Shown: positions 1-7,098 of the stretch, one piece after another
Numbering within the stretch: the first letter of the stretch is position 1
Layout of the letters: the number at the start of each line of letters is the position of its first letter
From: Bacillota bacterium
Lineage (GTDB): Bacteria > Bacillota > Clostridia > Christensenellales > SZUA-584
Direction: 5' to 3'
Assembly: GCA_023391105.1 (NCBI GenBank)
Contig: JAEWBO010000007.1
Span: forward strand, 1-13,918
Length of the DNA: 13,918 nt
Made by a program: the position numbers and the translations under genes
The notes under the pieces: model-generated
What the model was told of the DNA's origin: nothing
The model's database searches: none
Seen by the model: the letters and a program-made list of their open reading frames with translations, nothing else

Positions 1-9
1 AGTTTTCAT

Positions 10-87
10 GCAAGGAGCCCTTTCTTTCTGATCGTTGTTTTCTTAGCAGTTACAACTTTATCAGATTTTTGGGTTCCTTGCTTTTTT
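10..87 (+). terminator. Nested long hairpin with T-run, possible terminator of an off-window gene
   Basis: Bases 10-20 (GCAAGGAGCCC) pair with 71-81 (GGGTTCCTTGC), with one G-U pair in RNA. Inside, CTGAT 28-32 pairs with ATCAG 60-64 and GTTGT 34-38 pairs with ACAAC 52-56, leaving a loop of about 13 nt. A run of six T follows at 82-87. This looks like a + strand intrinsic terminator with an unusually long stacked stem. No + strand gene precedes it in the window, so the gene it would serve lies before base 1. It could instead be a small structured RNA or a leader element. Confidence 0.4.
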
Positions 88-242
88 CTTTCCTTCTAAC
101 TGTTACACATCATTGTACAACCTACAAATGGTGACTTAATTAAGTTGGATTGATGCGCTGTTAAGGGAGCCTTCGCCGATTTGTTTCATTAATATGTCGT
201 CAGCTCCCATGCGCTTCCTTTCACTACCATGTTTTTGGTTTT

Positions 243-1061
243 CTAACGAAGCCATGTCACGTATAGTGGGTTTCGGGTTGGAATGCGTAAGTGTGCGTAT
301 CGTGGGAAACCAAGTATCATGGCCCCAGCGAAGCCTGTTCCCTCAGGCAGAGCCAGCAACTCTAAAACCGGAGCATAACCACTGTGGATGCACTGTTCTA
401 AAATGCCAGCCCAACAAGAACCCAGCCCTAATGCGCTAGCAAATATCTGCGCATACACCAATGGAAACCGTCCATTTTCTAAAGTGCCGGGATGAATCGG
501 CTGTGGAAGCAGGCTCAGAACCAAGCATGGCGTATCGCGTAGGATTACATCACCGCCTGTTGTTTGCTGACTTTTTAAAACAGGAGCAATAAATCCGGAG
601 AATGGAGTCTGTTGGCGCAGTTCTTCTTGTGCCCATTTCAAAGTTTCAGTCGAAATCTTCTTCAGTATCTCTTTTTGACTGATGACATGGAACTGAACAC
701 CTTGCATATTAGCGCCAGTCGGCGCATAACGGGCGACAGAGAGCAGCCGGGTCAGCATGTCTTCCGGCACCGGCTCCGAATAGAATTCACGGATGGAGCG
801 CCGGGTAAGTAGCAAATGTTCGGCATGGTCGGCATCGGGCAGCAACAACGGGTTAATCGAAATTTGGTCTGATATCGGCACAAGGCTATGATCCATCGCA
901 CCAGTTGGGCACACAGCAGTGCAATGACCGCATCGAATACAAAATTGCGAAAGCACAATCGGGGCACCCTCATCATCCACTCCAAGGACACCATACGGGC
1001 AAGCGCGTGCACAGAGACCACAGCGGGTGCAATCAGATTTAGTAATAATCAATTGGGACAT
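243..1061 (-). CDS. Ferredoxin-nitroreductase fusion protein (FMN-dependent nitroreductase family)
   Basis: 272 aa. Residues 1-60 form a 2x[4Fe-4S] ferredoxin domain: CxxCxxCxxxCP at C11/C14/C17/C21 and again at C41/C44/C47/C51. The rest is a nitroreductase-like FMN fold, seen in the RRSIREF motif after the ferredoxin domain, the APTGANMQ motif, and the C-terminal GAMILGFPRY...RIPTRNPLYVTWL block typical of this family. The family reduces nitro groups, flavins or quinone-like compounds; here the iron-sulfur domain probably delivers electrons to FMN. The substrate cannot be read from sequence. Predicted cytoplasmic. The ATG at 1061 was chosen because AAGGAGG lies 6 nt upstream; an in-frame ATG 30 bases earlier lacks such a site. 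The gene is divergent from a TetR regulator that probably controls it. No clear terminator follows its stop. Confidence 0.9.
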   Translation of the reverse strand: MSQLIITKSDCTRCGLCARACPYGVLGVDDEGAPIVLSQFCIRCGHCTAVCPTGAMDHSLVPISDQISINPLLLPDADHAEHLLLTRRSIREFYSEPVPEDMLTRLLSVARYAPTGANMQGVQFHVISQKEILKKISTETLKWAQEELRQQTPFSGFIAPVLKSQQTTGGDVILRDTPCLVLSLLPQPIHPGTLENGRFPLVYAQIFASALGLGSCWAGILEQCIHSGYAPVLELLALPEGTGFAGAMILGFPRYAHLRIPTRNPLYVTWLR

Positions 1062-1087
1062 GTTTATCCTCCTTCCTTCACGCTTAG

Positions 1088-1110
1088 GCAACTAATGTTG
1101 CTTATGCAAC
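1088..1110. promoter_or_regulatory. Overlapping palindromes, candidate TetR-family operator
   Basis: Three 5-base elements alternate in orientation with 4-base spacers: GCAAC (1088-1092), GTTGC (1097-1101), GCAAC (1106-1110). They make two overlapping 14-bp palindromes sharing the middle element. The cluster covers the -35 of the predicted TetR promoter and the start region of the nitroreductase transcript, so one bound regulator could repress both genes. The form fits the inverted-repeat operators used by TetR dimers. Which protein binds is inferred from neighbourhood. Confidence 0.55.
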
Positions 1111-1127
1111 TTAATGTATGATAATAT
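1098..1127 (+). promoter_or_regulatory. Predicted promoter of the TetR gene
   Basis: -35 TTGCTT (1098-1103), an 18-bp spacer and -10 TAATAT (1122-1127). The -35 lies inside the palindrome cluster, which would allow autorepression. The -10 overlaps that of the divergent nitroreductase promoter, so the two promoters probably exclude each other. Confidence 0.45.
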
Positions 1128-1154
1128 ATTAGTATCCTTGGTGTATTCGCGCAA
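1126..1154 (-). promoter_or_regulatory. Predicted sigma-A promoter of the nitroreductase gene
   Basis: On the minus strand, -35 TTGCGC (1149-1154), a 17-bp spacer and -10 TAATAT (1126-1131). Transcription would start near 1119, so the palindrome cluster at 1088-1110 lies just inside the transcribed region, where a bound repressor could block initiation or early elongation. Confidence 0.5.
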
Positions 1155-1173
1155 CCGACAATAGTTATGAGCT

Positions 1174-1187
1174 GTTGTCTAAACAAC
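1174..1187. promoter_or_regulatory. Second 14-bp palindrome, possible further operator
   Basis: GTTGT (1174-1178), 4-base spacer, ACAAC (1183-1187). It has the same 5-4-5 geometry as the palindromes at 1088-1110 and differs at one base per half-site (GTTGT for GTTGC). It sits in the predicted 5' leader of the TetR gene and upstream of the nitroreductase -35, so it may be a weaker site for the same regulator. Confidence 0.4.
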
Positions 1188-1229
1188 AATCCGGCGAAAC
1201 TGACGGTTTATGAATGAATGGAGGAAGCT

Positions 1230-1787
1230 ATGGCAAATCGGAACGATCCACGCGTCGTGCGGACTCGGCGTTTGATTCAAGATGCCTTTTTAGAATTAAT
1301 CCAAACCCGAGATTTCAAAGATATCACGATTGCGGATATCACAGAGCAAGCCACGGTAAATAGGGCTACATTTTATGCGCATTTTCAAGATAAATACGAA
1401 TTATTGGAAGTTGTGGTGACTAAACGAATTCAAAAGCACTTGAAAAAACGACTTGATGGAAAACAAGGACTTGGACATGAAAATCTACGCTTATTGATTG
1501 TTGCGGTGTGTGATTATCACGATGCGCTAAGCAGGCGCTGTCGTGAGGTGCACCAGCTATTTGCACCGTTGGTTGAGGAACAGATTCGCAAGCTGGTATT
1601 GATATTGCTTGGCGATAAGGCGGAAAACGAAATGAATGGTATCATTGCGGATATGCTAAGCTGCGCGATATACGGCGCTGTGAATCACCGTTATTTATCA
1701 ACAGGCCTTGCAGATAGGGACAACTTAATATCCGAAATGCTGCCTTTCTTACACGCTGGGCTTGCAGCAACCGGCAACCTTGCTTAA
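1230..1787 (+). CDS. TetR/AcrR-family transcriptional regulator
   Basis: 185 aa, a usual length for the family. The N-terminal DNA-binding domain is at about residues 8-55: a helix with RTRRLIQDAFLELI, then the helix-turn-helix around DITIADITEQATVNRATFYAHFQDK, the signature of TetR proteins. The C-terminal helical part (about 70-185) would bind an effector and dimerise; its ligand cannot be inferred. I chose the ATG at 1230 because GGAGG at 1220-1224 precedes it; an ATG at 1218 overlaps that ribosome site. It is divergent from the ferredoxin-nitroreductase gene, with palindromes in the 168-bp space between, so it most likely represses that gene and itself. Confidence 0.9.
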   Translation: MANRNDPRVVRTRRLIQDAFLELIQTRDFKDITIADITEQATVNRATFYAHFQDKYELLEVVVTKRIQKHLKKRLDGKQGLGHENLRLLIVAVCDYHDALSRRCREVHQLFAPLVEEQIRKLVLILLGDKAENEMNGIIADMLSCAIYGAVNHRYLSTGLADRDNLISEMLPFLHAGLAATGNLA

Positions 1788-2059
1788 TGTTAGATGAGAA
1801 TATAAAGTCCGCGCACATATTATAGGTCATTTCTCATAATATCCTTTTTCAGCCGTGAAATTGGACGAAATTCAAACTGTATAAACGATTTCCAGTAGCT
1901 AAAATATAGTTAACTAATTCGCAGTTCCTATAATCGTCAAATCCAGCCTTCTAAAAAATACGGGTAGCCATAACCGACCATAAATGGGATTCGGAGGGCG
2001 GAATCAGCGGACAGGCTAACTGGCTCGTCGGTCACTTAACAAAGAATCTGCCTTTAAAT
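1788..2059. other. Intergenic stretch without a supported gene
   Basis: About 270 bases between the TetR stop and the cupin terminator. A weak hairpin (ATGAGAA 1794-1800 with TTCTCAT 1831-1837, helped by TATAA 1801-1805 with TTATA 1820-1824) is followed by a short T-run at 1845-1849 and may end the TetR transcript. A frame open for about 50 codons from near 1955 lacks a start codon and runs through the cupin terminator, so I do not call a gene. Nothing else was recognised. Confidence 0.4.
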
Positions 2060-2098
2060 AAAAAAACCTCTGTTTTGGATCCAAGCATTAACAGAGGT
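2060..2098 (-). terminator. Rho-independent terminator of the cupin gene
   Basis: On the minus strand a perfect 9-bp stem (AACAGAGGT at 2090-2098 on the + strand against ACCTCTGTT at 2066-2074) is followed by a T-run (2060-2066 as A on the + strand). It lies about 34 bases past the cupin stop codon. Confidence 0.85.
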
Positions 2099-2131
2099 AT
2101 GTTATGAAGGAATTATTATCGAATTTTCTTG

Positions 2132-2479
2132 CTAATCGAGTATAATGACAGCGAGGATTTTAAGCGTCGCGTCATTCTCATTAGATACGGAATGAAAATC
2201 ACCGTTTCCGCACACATTGCAATCCCCCGTCAGAAACGGCCTGATAATTCCGTTGTCGTTAATGAGTCCTTCACCCTGCAAGACATAATAAATTTCTGTT
2301 TCGCCGGTATGATCGTGCCGTCCCACGCTGCATCCTTTTTCAAGGCTCATTACTGAAAACAGTCTCGATTTCTTGGGTCTGAGTTCATCCGGAACAATGT
2401 GCAAAAAATCCGTCGTGCCAAAACCGTCTTTTAAACGCGCTCTCTGCTTTTTTTCCATTTCTTTTGCTTTGATTATCAT
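2132..2479 (-). CDS. Small single-domain cupin protein
   Basis: 115 aa, one cupin beta-barrel. Cupin motif 1 is seen as H55-x-H57-x4-E62-x6-G69, and motif 2 as G85 to H96 ending in SN100, with Gly in place of the usual Pro. The three His and one Glu would bind a divalent metal (Mn, Fe, Zn or Ni). Such small cupins include isomerases, dioxygenases and pure sugar- or metal-binding proteins, so no reaction can be assigned. Predicted cytoplasmic, with no signal peptide. The ATG at 2479 has AAGGAG about 7 nt upstream. It has its own terminator and seems monocistronic. Confidence 0.82.
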   Translation of the reverse strand: MIIKAKEMEKKQRARLKDGFGTTDFLHIVPDELRPKKSRLFSVMSLEKGCSVGRHDHTGETEIYYVLQGEGLINDNGIIRPFLTGDCNVCGNGDFHSVSNENDATLKILAVIILD

Positions 2480-2665
2480 GTACTGCTCCTTGTCGATTTG
2501 ATGTGCAACTGCCGATTTAACAGTGAATCTTCCTGTTGACTAAATAACTTACCCGGCTCATCATGCACCCAGAGAGTATCATAATATTTCCGTGGCCGCC
2601 ATAGAAAGTTAGCAAAATTGTGTGATTGTGCTGAAAAAAGAGCATTTGTTCATTTAGCATGAAAT

Positions 2666-2694
2666 ATATTAACAGTATATATCCATCTTGACAA
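2666..2694 (-). promoter_or_regulatory. Possible distant promoter for the cupin gene
   Basis: On the minus strand, -35 TTGTCA (2689-2694), a 17-bp spacer and -10 TAATAT (2666-2671). It starts directly beyond the carboxypeptidase terminator and points at the cupin, giving a leader of about 180 nt. The leader contains AACAG/CTGTT repeats near 2520-2540 but no T-run, and I recognise no known riboswitch. Confidence 0.4.
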
Positions 2695-2697
2695 AGT

Positions 2698-2727
2698 AAA
2701 AAAGCGGGGCGAACGCATCCGCCCCGC
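2698..2727 (-). terminator. Rho-independent terminator of the D-Ala-D-Ala carboxypeptidase gene
   Basis: On the minus strand an 8-bp perfect GC-rich stem (GCGGGGCG 2720-2727 with CGCCCCGC 2704-2711, as read on that strand) is followed by six T (2698-2703). It begins about 10 bases after the stop codon. Confidence 0.9.
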
Positions 2728-2737
2728 AATATTTATT

Positions 2738-4159
2738 CTATCTTCTTCCCGTGCGTGAAGCGCCGCGTGATGTGTGCCTTCTTTGCGCATAGTTTCTTCT
2801 TCTCACTCTTGCGTTCTTTGCGCGAATAAGCCCCACCGCAAAAACAATTATGAGCACCACCAGCACGCCGACCAATACAAGCCATATCCATGTGCTGCCG
2901 CCTTGCGACTTCGCTGGCGCTCTTTCCTCTTCCACCGGTTTCGGGATGGCTTCCGTGTTATTGCCGACACCGCCGACACCGCCCACATCACGAGAAGCCG
3001 TGAGCTGTGCCTGAGCCACTGTTTCACCGCTTTGAGTGTCTGTATAAACAACCGTACCCACGGGATCACCTGCTTTGACAGGAGCGTTGAGCTCGTCACC
3101 GCTTATCAGCGTCACCTGCGTCGACAAGCCGCCTGTCTTAAGCGCTTCGGCCACGGTTTTGTCCATCGTCACGAGGTCTACGCCCGTATTGACCGCATTG
3201 AGCGCAAGCACGCCGCCTTCGGCGTCATCATCCGCCGCCCCCGTCACATTCACACTCACGGGAACGGTATCGATAAGCGCCTGTATGTCCACCGTTTCAT
3301 AGTTGTTAAAGCCATATTCAAACAGGCTCTTCGCAAGCGGCCATCGTTCCGTGCCGTTCGTCGTTTCGTCTCCGAATATCAGACAGAGCAGTTTCATTCC
3401 GTCCTTCTCTGCCGAGCTCACGATGCATCGATATGCCTTGGGCGTCGCGCCCGTTTTCATACCTGTCGCGTATTCATAGTAATAGTTTATATCACCTTCA
3501 GGCACGTTGCTGATCAGCAATTTATTGGTGTTTTGCTTTTGCTTTTCATCCGTAAAGTTCATAGAAGGAAAATCGTATGAGTCCGAACCCGCAATCTCCA
3601 TAAACTGCTCGTTTTTAATGGCGTACAAGGAAAGCGTCGCCATGTCGCGCGCGGTCACATAATGGCCTTCCGTATCCACACCATGCGGCGTGATAAAAAA
3701 CGAGCCTGTCATACCGAGCTCCTGCGCCTTTTGGTTCATCATATCGGCAAAGCCCTCAAGTGAACCGCCGACATGCACCGCAATGGCAGCCGCCGCGTCG
3801 TTGCCTGATATCAGCATCATGCCGTAAATGAGCTCGCGCAGGGAAAGCTGCTGACCTTGCTTAATTCCCATCAGCGAATAGCCGGAGCCCGTCCAGTCGC
3901 CTTCCTTACCGACAGTTACGATATCGTCAAGGTTTCCTTTCTCCAGTGCCACAATGCATGTGAGTATCTTTGTGGTGCTGGCCGGATAAATACGCTCGTC
4001 CGCGTTTTGCTCAAAGAGCACCTGGCCCGTGGTCGCGTCCAGAAGCATCACCGCATGCGGTTTCACTTCCCCGTCATACGCGGGCGCGGCCAGCGCCGAG
4101 CCCATAAACAATGCAAGCGTCAATATGATAACAAGACAAAATGCTGCTGCTTTTTTCAA
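2738..4159 (-). CDS. D-alanyl-D-alanine carboxypeptidase (peptidase S11, DacF/PBP5-like)
   Basis: 473 aa. A signal peptide spans about residues 1-25. The penicillin-binding fold carries all three active-site motifs: S61-T-T-K64 (nucleophile Ser61), S118-G-N120 and K235-T-G237. The enzyme removes the terminal D-Ala from peptidoglycan pentapeptides outside the membrane and so limits cross-linking. A beta-rich PBP5-like C-terminal domain follows (about 285-400). Then comes a true membrane span (about 425-447) and an Arg-rich cytoplasmic tail, where PBP5 itself has only an amphipathic anchor. The start is a TTG at 4159: GGAGG lies upstream (4171-4175) and no ATG fits in frame. It is divergent from the HAD-hprK operon and has its own promoter and terminator. 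Confidence 0.93.
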   Translation of the reverse strand: MKKAAAFCLVIILTLALFMGSALAAPAYDGEVKPHAVMLLDATTGQVLFEQNADERIYPASTTKILTCIVALEKGNLDDIVTVGKEGDWTGSGYSLMGIKQGQQLSLRELIYGMMLISGNDAAAAIAVHVGGSLEGFADMMNQKAQELGMTGSFFITPHGVDTEGHYVTARDMATLSLYAIKNEQFMEIAGSDSYDFPSMNFTDEKQKQNTNKLLISNVPEGDINYYYEYATGMKTGATPKAYRCIVSSAEKDGMKLLCLIFGDETTNGTERWPLAKSLFEYGFNNYETVDIQALIDTVPVSVNVTGAADDDAEGGVLALNAVNTGVDLVTMDKTVAEALKTGGLSTQVTLISGDELNAPVKAGDPVGTVVYTDTQSGETVAQAQLTASRDVGGVGGVGNNTEAIPKPVEEERAPAKSQGGSTWIWLVLVGVLVVLIIVFAVGLIRAKNARVRRRNYAQRRHTSRGASRTGRR

Positions 4160-4190
4160 AATGCTATACTCCTCCGTGAATTTGGTTAAT

Positions 4191-4219
4191 AGTATAACAG
4201 CTTGCGCAAGGTTTGTGAA
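4191..4219 (-). promoter_or_regulatory. Predicted sigma-A promoter of the carboxypeptidase gene
   Basis: On the minus strand, -35 TTCACA (4214-4219), a 17-bp spacer and -10 TATACT (4191-4196), about 32 bases upstream of the TTG start. Bases 4203-4208 (TGCGCA) form a short palindrome within the spacer. Confidence 0.5.
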
Positions 4220-4266
4220 GGCTGACTGTATGTGGGGCGGCTGCGTTGGTTTTCATATATTCGCTG

Positions 4267-4295
4267 TTTTCAAAACACAAGGCAGCATGTATAAT
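4267..4295 (+). promoter_or_regulatory. Predicted promoter of the HAD-hprK-ROK operon
   Basis: -10 TATAAT (4290-4295, perfect), a 17-bp spacer and a weak -35 TTTTCA (4267-4272). Transcription would start near 4302, about 44 bases before the first ATG. I saw no cre-like site here. Confidence 0.5.
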
Positions 4296-4345
4296 GATTG
4301 TAGAAATTTGTATAAACGACATCTGTGTCGAACAACGGAGGAAAC

Positions 4346-5167
4346 ATGGCTTATAAACTCATCGCAATTGATTTGGACGATACACTGCTTGATGACAACC
4401 TGTCCATCCCTGAGCGCGTCAGCGATGCTGTAAAAAAAGCAGTGGATTTGGGGATATATGTGGTGCTATGTACGGGAAGAATACCTAAGAGCACGCGTAA
4501 ATATTATGACGCGCTTGGCCTTGACACACTGATGATTTCGACAGGGGGCGCGGAGATTTACGATGCGGACAACAAAGCCGTTTATTCGCGCACTGTGGAT
4601 CCGGCGCTTGTTAAAAGGCTGATGCATTATGCAGTCAGCAACGGACTGCATTTTCAGGTCTATATTGATGGGGATCTGGTGTTTCGTGAAACGAACAAGT
4701 ACGGGCAGCTCTACGAGCAGACATGCGGCTTAACAGGTATTGTGAAACCCGATCTCATGGAAATGGAAACCGTGGTCACACCCAAGGTTCTTATCATTTC
4801 CGATTTAGAGCGTATGGATGATATTCAGGCGCGTGCGGAAAAAGAATTTCCCATGCTTAACATCAAGCGTTCCAAGCCGATCTACGTCGAATTCTCAACG
4901 CCCGGCGTGAGCAAGGGAGACGCATTAAAGTTCGTTGCTGAGTATTACGGCGTAAACAGGCAAGAGATCATCGCTGTGGGCGATGCCGAAATCGATATTC
5001 CGATGCTCGAATATGCAGGGCTTGGCGTGGCCATGGCCAACGCCACACTTATCACCAAGCAAGCAGCCGACGCAATCTGCCCCTCCAACAACGAGGGCGG
5101 CGTGGCCGATGTGATACAAAAATATATTCTGGAGGCACAGAATGAAAACAAAGCTCAAGCTCGATGA
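4346..5167 (+). CDS. Cof-type HAD-IIB family phosphatase
   Basis: 273 aa, normal for the Cof subfamily. Motif I is D9-L-D11-D-T13, with Asp9 the nucleophile; motif II is T43-G-R; motif III Lys is K190 in the SKGDALK block; motif IV is G212-D213-A-E-I-D217. The usual GDxxND has Ile where Asn is common, but both acidic residues are present, so activity is likely. The type IIB cap lies at about residues 85-185. The family dephosphorylates sugar phosphates, flavin precursors and similar metabolites in the cytoplasm; the substrate is not predictable. ATG 4346 follows GGAGG (4337-4341); an in-frame ATG 21 bases earlier lacks a good site. Its last 26 bases overlap hprK, which suggests translational coupling. 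Confidence 0.9.
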   Translation: MAYKLIAIDLDDTLLDDNLSIPERVSDAVKKAVDLGIYVVLCTGRIPKSTRKYYDALGLDTLMISTGGAEIYDADNKAVYSRTVDPALVKRLMHYAVSNGLHFQVYIDGDLVFRETNKYGQLYEQTCGLTGIVKPDLMEMETVVTPKVLIISDLERMDDIQARAEKEFPMLNIKRSKPIYVEFSTPGVSKGDALKFVAEYYGVNRQEIIAVGDAEIDIPMLEYAGLGVAMANATLITKQAADAICPSNNEGGVADVIQKYILEAQNENKAQAR

Positions 5168-6092
5168 TCTTGCACGTGATTTAAACCTAAGCATCATTTT
5201 CAGAGGTGATGTGGAGACCATCGAAATCAACACGTCGGACTTAAACCGGCCCGGGCTTCAGATGGCCGGATTTTTCGAGTATTTCGCGGTCAACCGTATA
5301 CAGCTTTTCGGTATGGTTGAGATGACGTATTTGCAAAATCTCGACCCTGAACTCAAAAGCGAACGTCTCGATAAATATTTCGCAAGCCGTATGCCCTGTG
5401 TGCTGATCGGGCGAAACTTAACGCCGCCGCCCGAAATGATTGAGGCAGCCAAAAAATACAACACGCCCATTATGATGTCGGGCCTCACCACCACGAAGCT
5501 CAGCCACAAGACAACTGTGTATCTTGACAAGGTGCTCGCGCCCAGCATATCGCGTCACGCCGGTCTTATGGACATCTACGGCGTCGGCATACTGCTTATG
5601 GGGGATTCAGGTGTCGGCAAAAGCGAAACGGCGCTGGAGCTCGTCAAGCGTAACCACCGGCTCGTCGCGGACGATGTGGTCGAAATCGTCAAGCTCTCAG
5701 ACAACCAGCTGATCGGCCAGTCTCCTGAGGTCATTCGCCACATGATGGAAATTCGCGGTCTTGGCATTATCGATGTTCGTACGCTATATGGCATCGGCGC
5801 GGTGCTCGTGGAAAAATCCATCGAGCTCGCCGTCAATCTGGAGCTGGGCGATCCGATGAATATCGACCGTCTCGGACTCACTCAGGAGTACATCACGCTT
5901 CTCGGCGTCAAAATCCCTATCATCACTGTTCCGGTGCGGCCCGGCCGCAACCTTGCGATCATCATTGAGGTGGCCGCAATGAACTACCGTCTGAAATGCA
6001 TGGGACAGATTACCGCCGAACAGCTGGACAGCAAGCTATTAAGCATCATCGCGCCTGAAAGCGTGAAAGGGCCGTCGTGTCCGAATTTATAA
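5142..6092 (+). CDS. hprK: HPr kinase/phosphorylase
   Basis: 316 aa, typical length. The N-terminal domain spans about 1-130. The kinase domain has H139, Walker A G154-DSGVGK-S161, acidic LVADD (D177, D178), and the HprK signature EIRGLGIIDVRTLYGIGAV at about 203-221. The enzyme phosphorylates HPr on Ser46 with ATP (or PPi) and removes that phosphate with Pi, so it sets carbon-catabolite repression through CcpA and PTS activity in Bacillota. It acts in the cytoplasm as a hexamer. ATG 5142 has GGAGG at 5131-5135 and lies inside the end of the HAD gene. A ROK sugar kinase follows 26 bases later. HPr and CcpA genes are not in the window. Confidence 0.96.
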   Translation: MKTKLKLDDLARDLNLSIIFRGDVETIEINTSDLNRPGLQMAGFFEYFAVNRIQLFGMVEMTYLQNLDPELKSERLDKYFASRMPCVLIGRNLTPPPEMIEAAKKYNTPIMMSGLTTTKLSHKTTVYLDKVLAPSISRHAGLMDIYGVGILLMGDSGVGKSETALELVKRNHRLVADDVVEIVKLSDNQLIGQSPEVIRHMMEIRGLGIIDVRTLYGIGAVLVEKSIELAVNLELGDPMNIDRLGLTQEYITLLGVKIPIITVPVRPGRNLAIIIEVAAMNYRLKCMGQITAEQLDSKLLSIIAPESVKGPSCPNL

Positions 6093-6118
6093 GTCAAAAG
6101 CCGTAAAGGAGAAATGCG

Positions 6119-7066
6119 ATGTATCTGGCAGGTATTGATCTTGGAGGAACAGGAATCAAAGCGGGTCTCGTGGATGAGAACCTTAACCTGGTATGCAAAA
6201 CCAGCATGCCCACAGGTGTAGAGCGCGGCTACGTGCAGGTCATAAACGATATGGCTGGGGCCATCATCAGCCTTGCGGGGAAAAACGGGATCCCAAGCAG
6301 CCAGATTGCAAGCATCGGCATCGGCATCCCGGGGTTTGCGCGCAGGGGCATTGCCACCGCCGTGAATTTATACTGGATCGATGTGCCGCTGGAAACGGAA
6401 ATGAAAAAGCATATTAACGTCCCCGTGTTCGCTGACAACGACGCGACAGTGGCCGCCGTATACGAATACCATCTCGGCGCGCTCAAGGGCTGCGACGTGG
6501 GCGTGCTGCTCACGCTCGGAACCGGCCTTGGCAGCGGCATCATGATAAACGGCAAGCCATTTAGCGGGGCACATGGCATGGGCGGCGAGCTGGGGCATAT
6601 CGAGATCGTTCCGGACGGCGTGCCGTGCACCTGCGGCAACAAAGGCTGCCTTGAGACGTACACCACCGCCACCGCGCTGATCCGCCAGGGGCGGCGCTGC
6701 GTGGTCGAGCGCCCTGAAAGCCGCCTGCATCACCTGACCGAAGGTGACTTGGGTAAGGTCACCGCCAAACTCGTGCTGGACTGCGCCAAGGAGGGTGACC
6801 ACATCGCGCTTGCGATCGTGGACGAATACGTCAAGCACCTCGCTATGGGTATCGGCACCATCGAGAATATTCTCGACCCGGATATCATCGCACTGGGCGG
6901 CGGTGTATCCGGCGCTGGCGACTTCCTGCTGAAGCGTGTCATCAAAGCCAGCGAGGGCAAAGGCGTTTTCGCGAATCAGAAGTACGCGGATATTAAGCTC
7001 GCTGTCTCTGGAAATGATGCCGGAATCATCGGCGCGGCAATGCTTGGTCTGTCATTAATGCAATAA
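6119..7066 (+). CDS. ROK-family sugar kinase (glucokinase-like)
   Basis: 315 aa. The N-terminal ATP-binding loop is GIDLGGTGIKAG (residues 5-16). Catalytic Asp is D108 in the VFADNDA block. A second phosphate loop lies at LGTGLGSG (133-140). The ROK zinc site is complete: H160 with C170-x-C172-GNKG-C177. Residues GGELGHIE around 155-162 are the sugar-binding block seen in glucokinases. It most likely phosphorylates glucose or a related hexose at C6 in the cytoplasm; N-acetylmannosamine or fructose kinases are close relatives. It lacks the extra DNA-binding domain of ROK repressors. ATG 6119 follows AAAGGAG (6105-6111). It is co-directional with hprK upstream and a binding-protein gene 32 bases downstream, fitting sugar uptake and catabolite control. 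Confidence 0.92.
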   Translation: MYLAGIDLGGTGIKAGLVDENLNLVCKTSMPTGVERGYVQVINDMAGAIISLAGKNGIPSSQIASIGIGIPGFARRGIATAVNLYWIDVPLETEMKKHINVPVFADNDATVAAVYEYHLGALKGCDVGVLLTLGTGLGSGIMINGKPFSGAHGMGGELGHIEIVPDGVPCTCGNKGCLETYTTATALIRQGRRCVVERPESRLHHLTEGDLGKVTAKLVLDCAKEGDHIALAIVDEYVKHLAMGIGTIENILDPDIIALGGGVSGAGDFLLKRVIKASEGKGVFANQKYADIKLAVSGNDAGIIGAAMLGLSLMQ

Positions 7067-7098
7067 AACGTCAGTATAAATAAGTAAGAGGTGCATCC

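Noticed and set aside
134..145. Perfect 12-bp palindrome ACTTAATTAAGT
   Set aside because: AT-rich and isolated, not placed on a promoter; likely chance.
165..208. Hairpin GGGAGC/GCTCCC as a nitroreductase terminator
   Set aside because: 6-bp stem with a large loop and no T-run on either strand.
1954..2106. Short + strand frame of about 50 codons that looks protein-like
   Set aside because: No start codon or ribosome site, and it runs through the cupin terminator; at most a remnant, with no family resemblance.
2517..2729. Minus-strand frame of 70 codons between cupin and carboxypeptidase
   Set aside because: It starts inside the carboxypeptidase terminator, lacks a ribosome site, and has no recognisable content.
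2774..3580. Long + strand open frame (268 codons)
   Set aside because: It is antisense to the carboxypeptidase gene, whose three active-site motifs, signal peptide and terminator are all in place; the product is His/Arg-rich with no family pattern.
6229..6838. Minus-strand frames opposite the ROK kinase
   Set aside because: Shadow frames of a gene with complete ROK motifs on the other strand.
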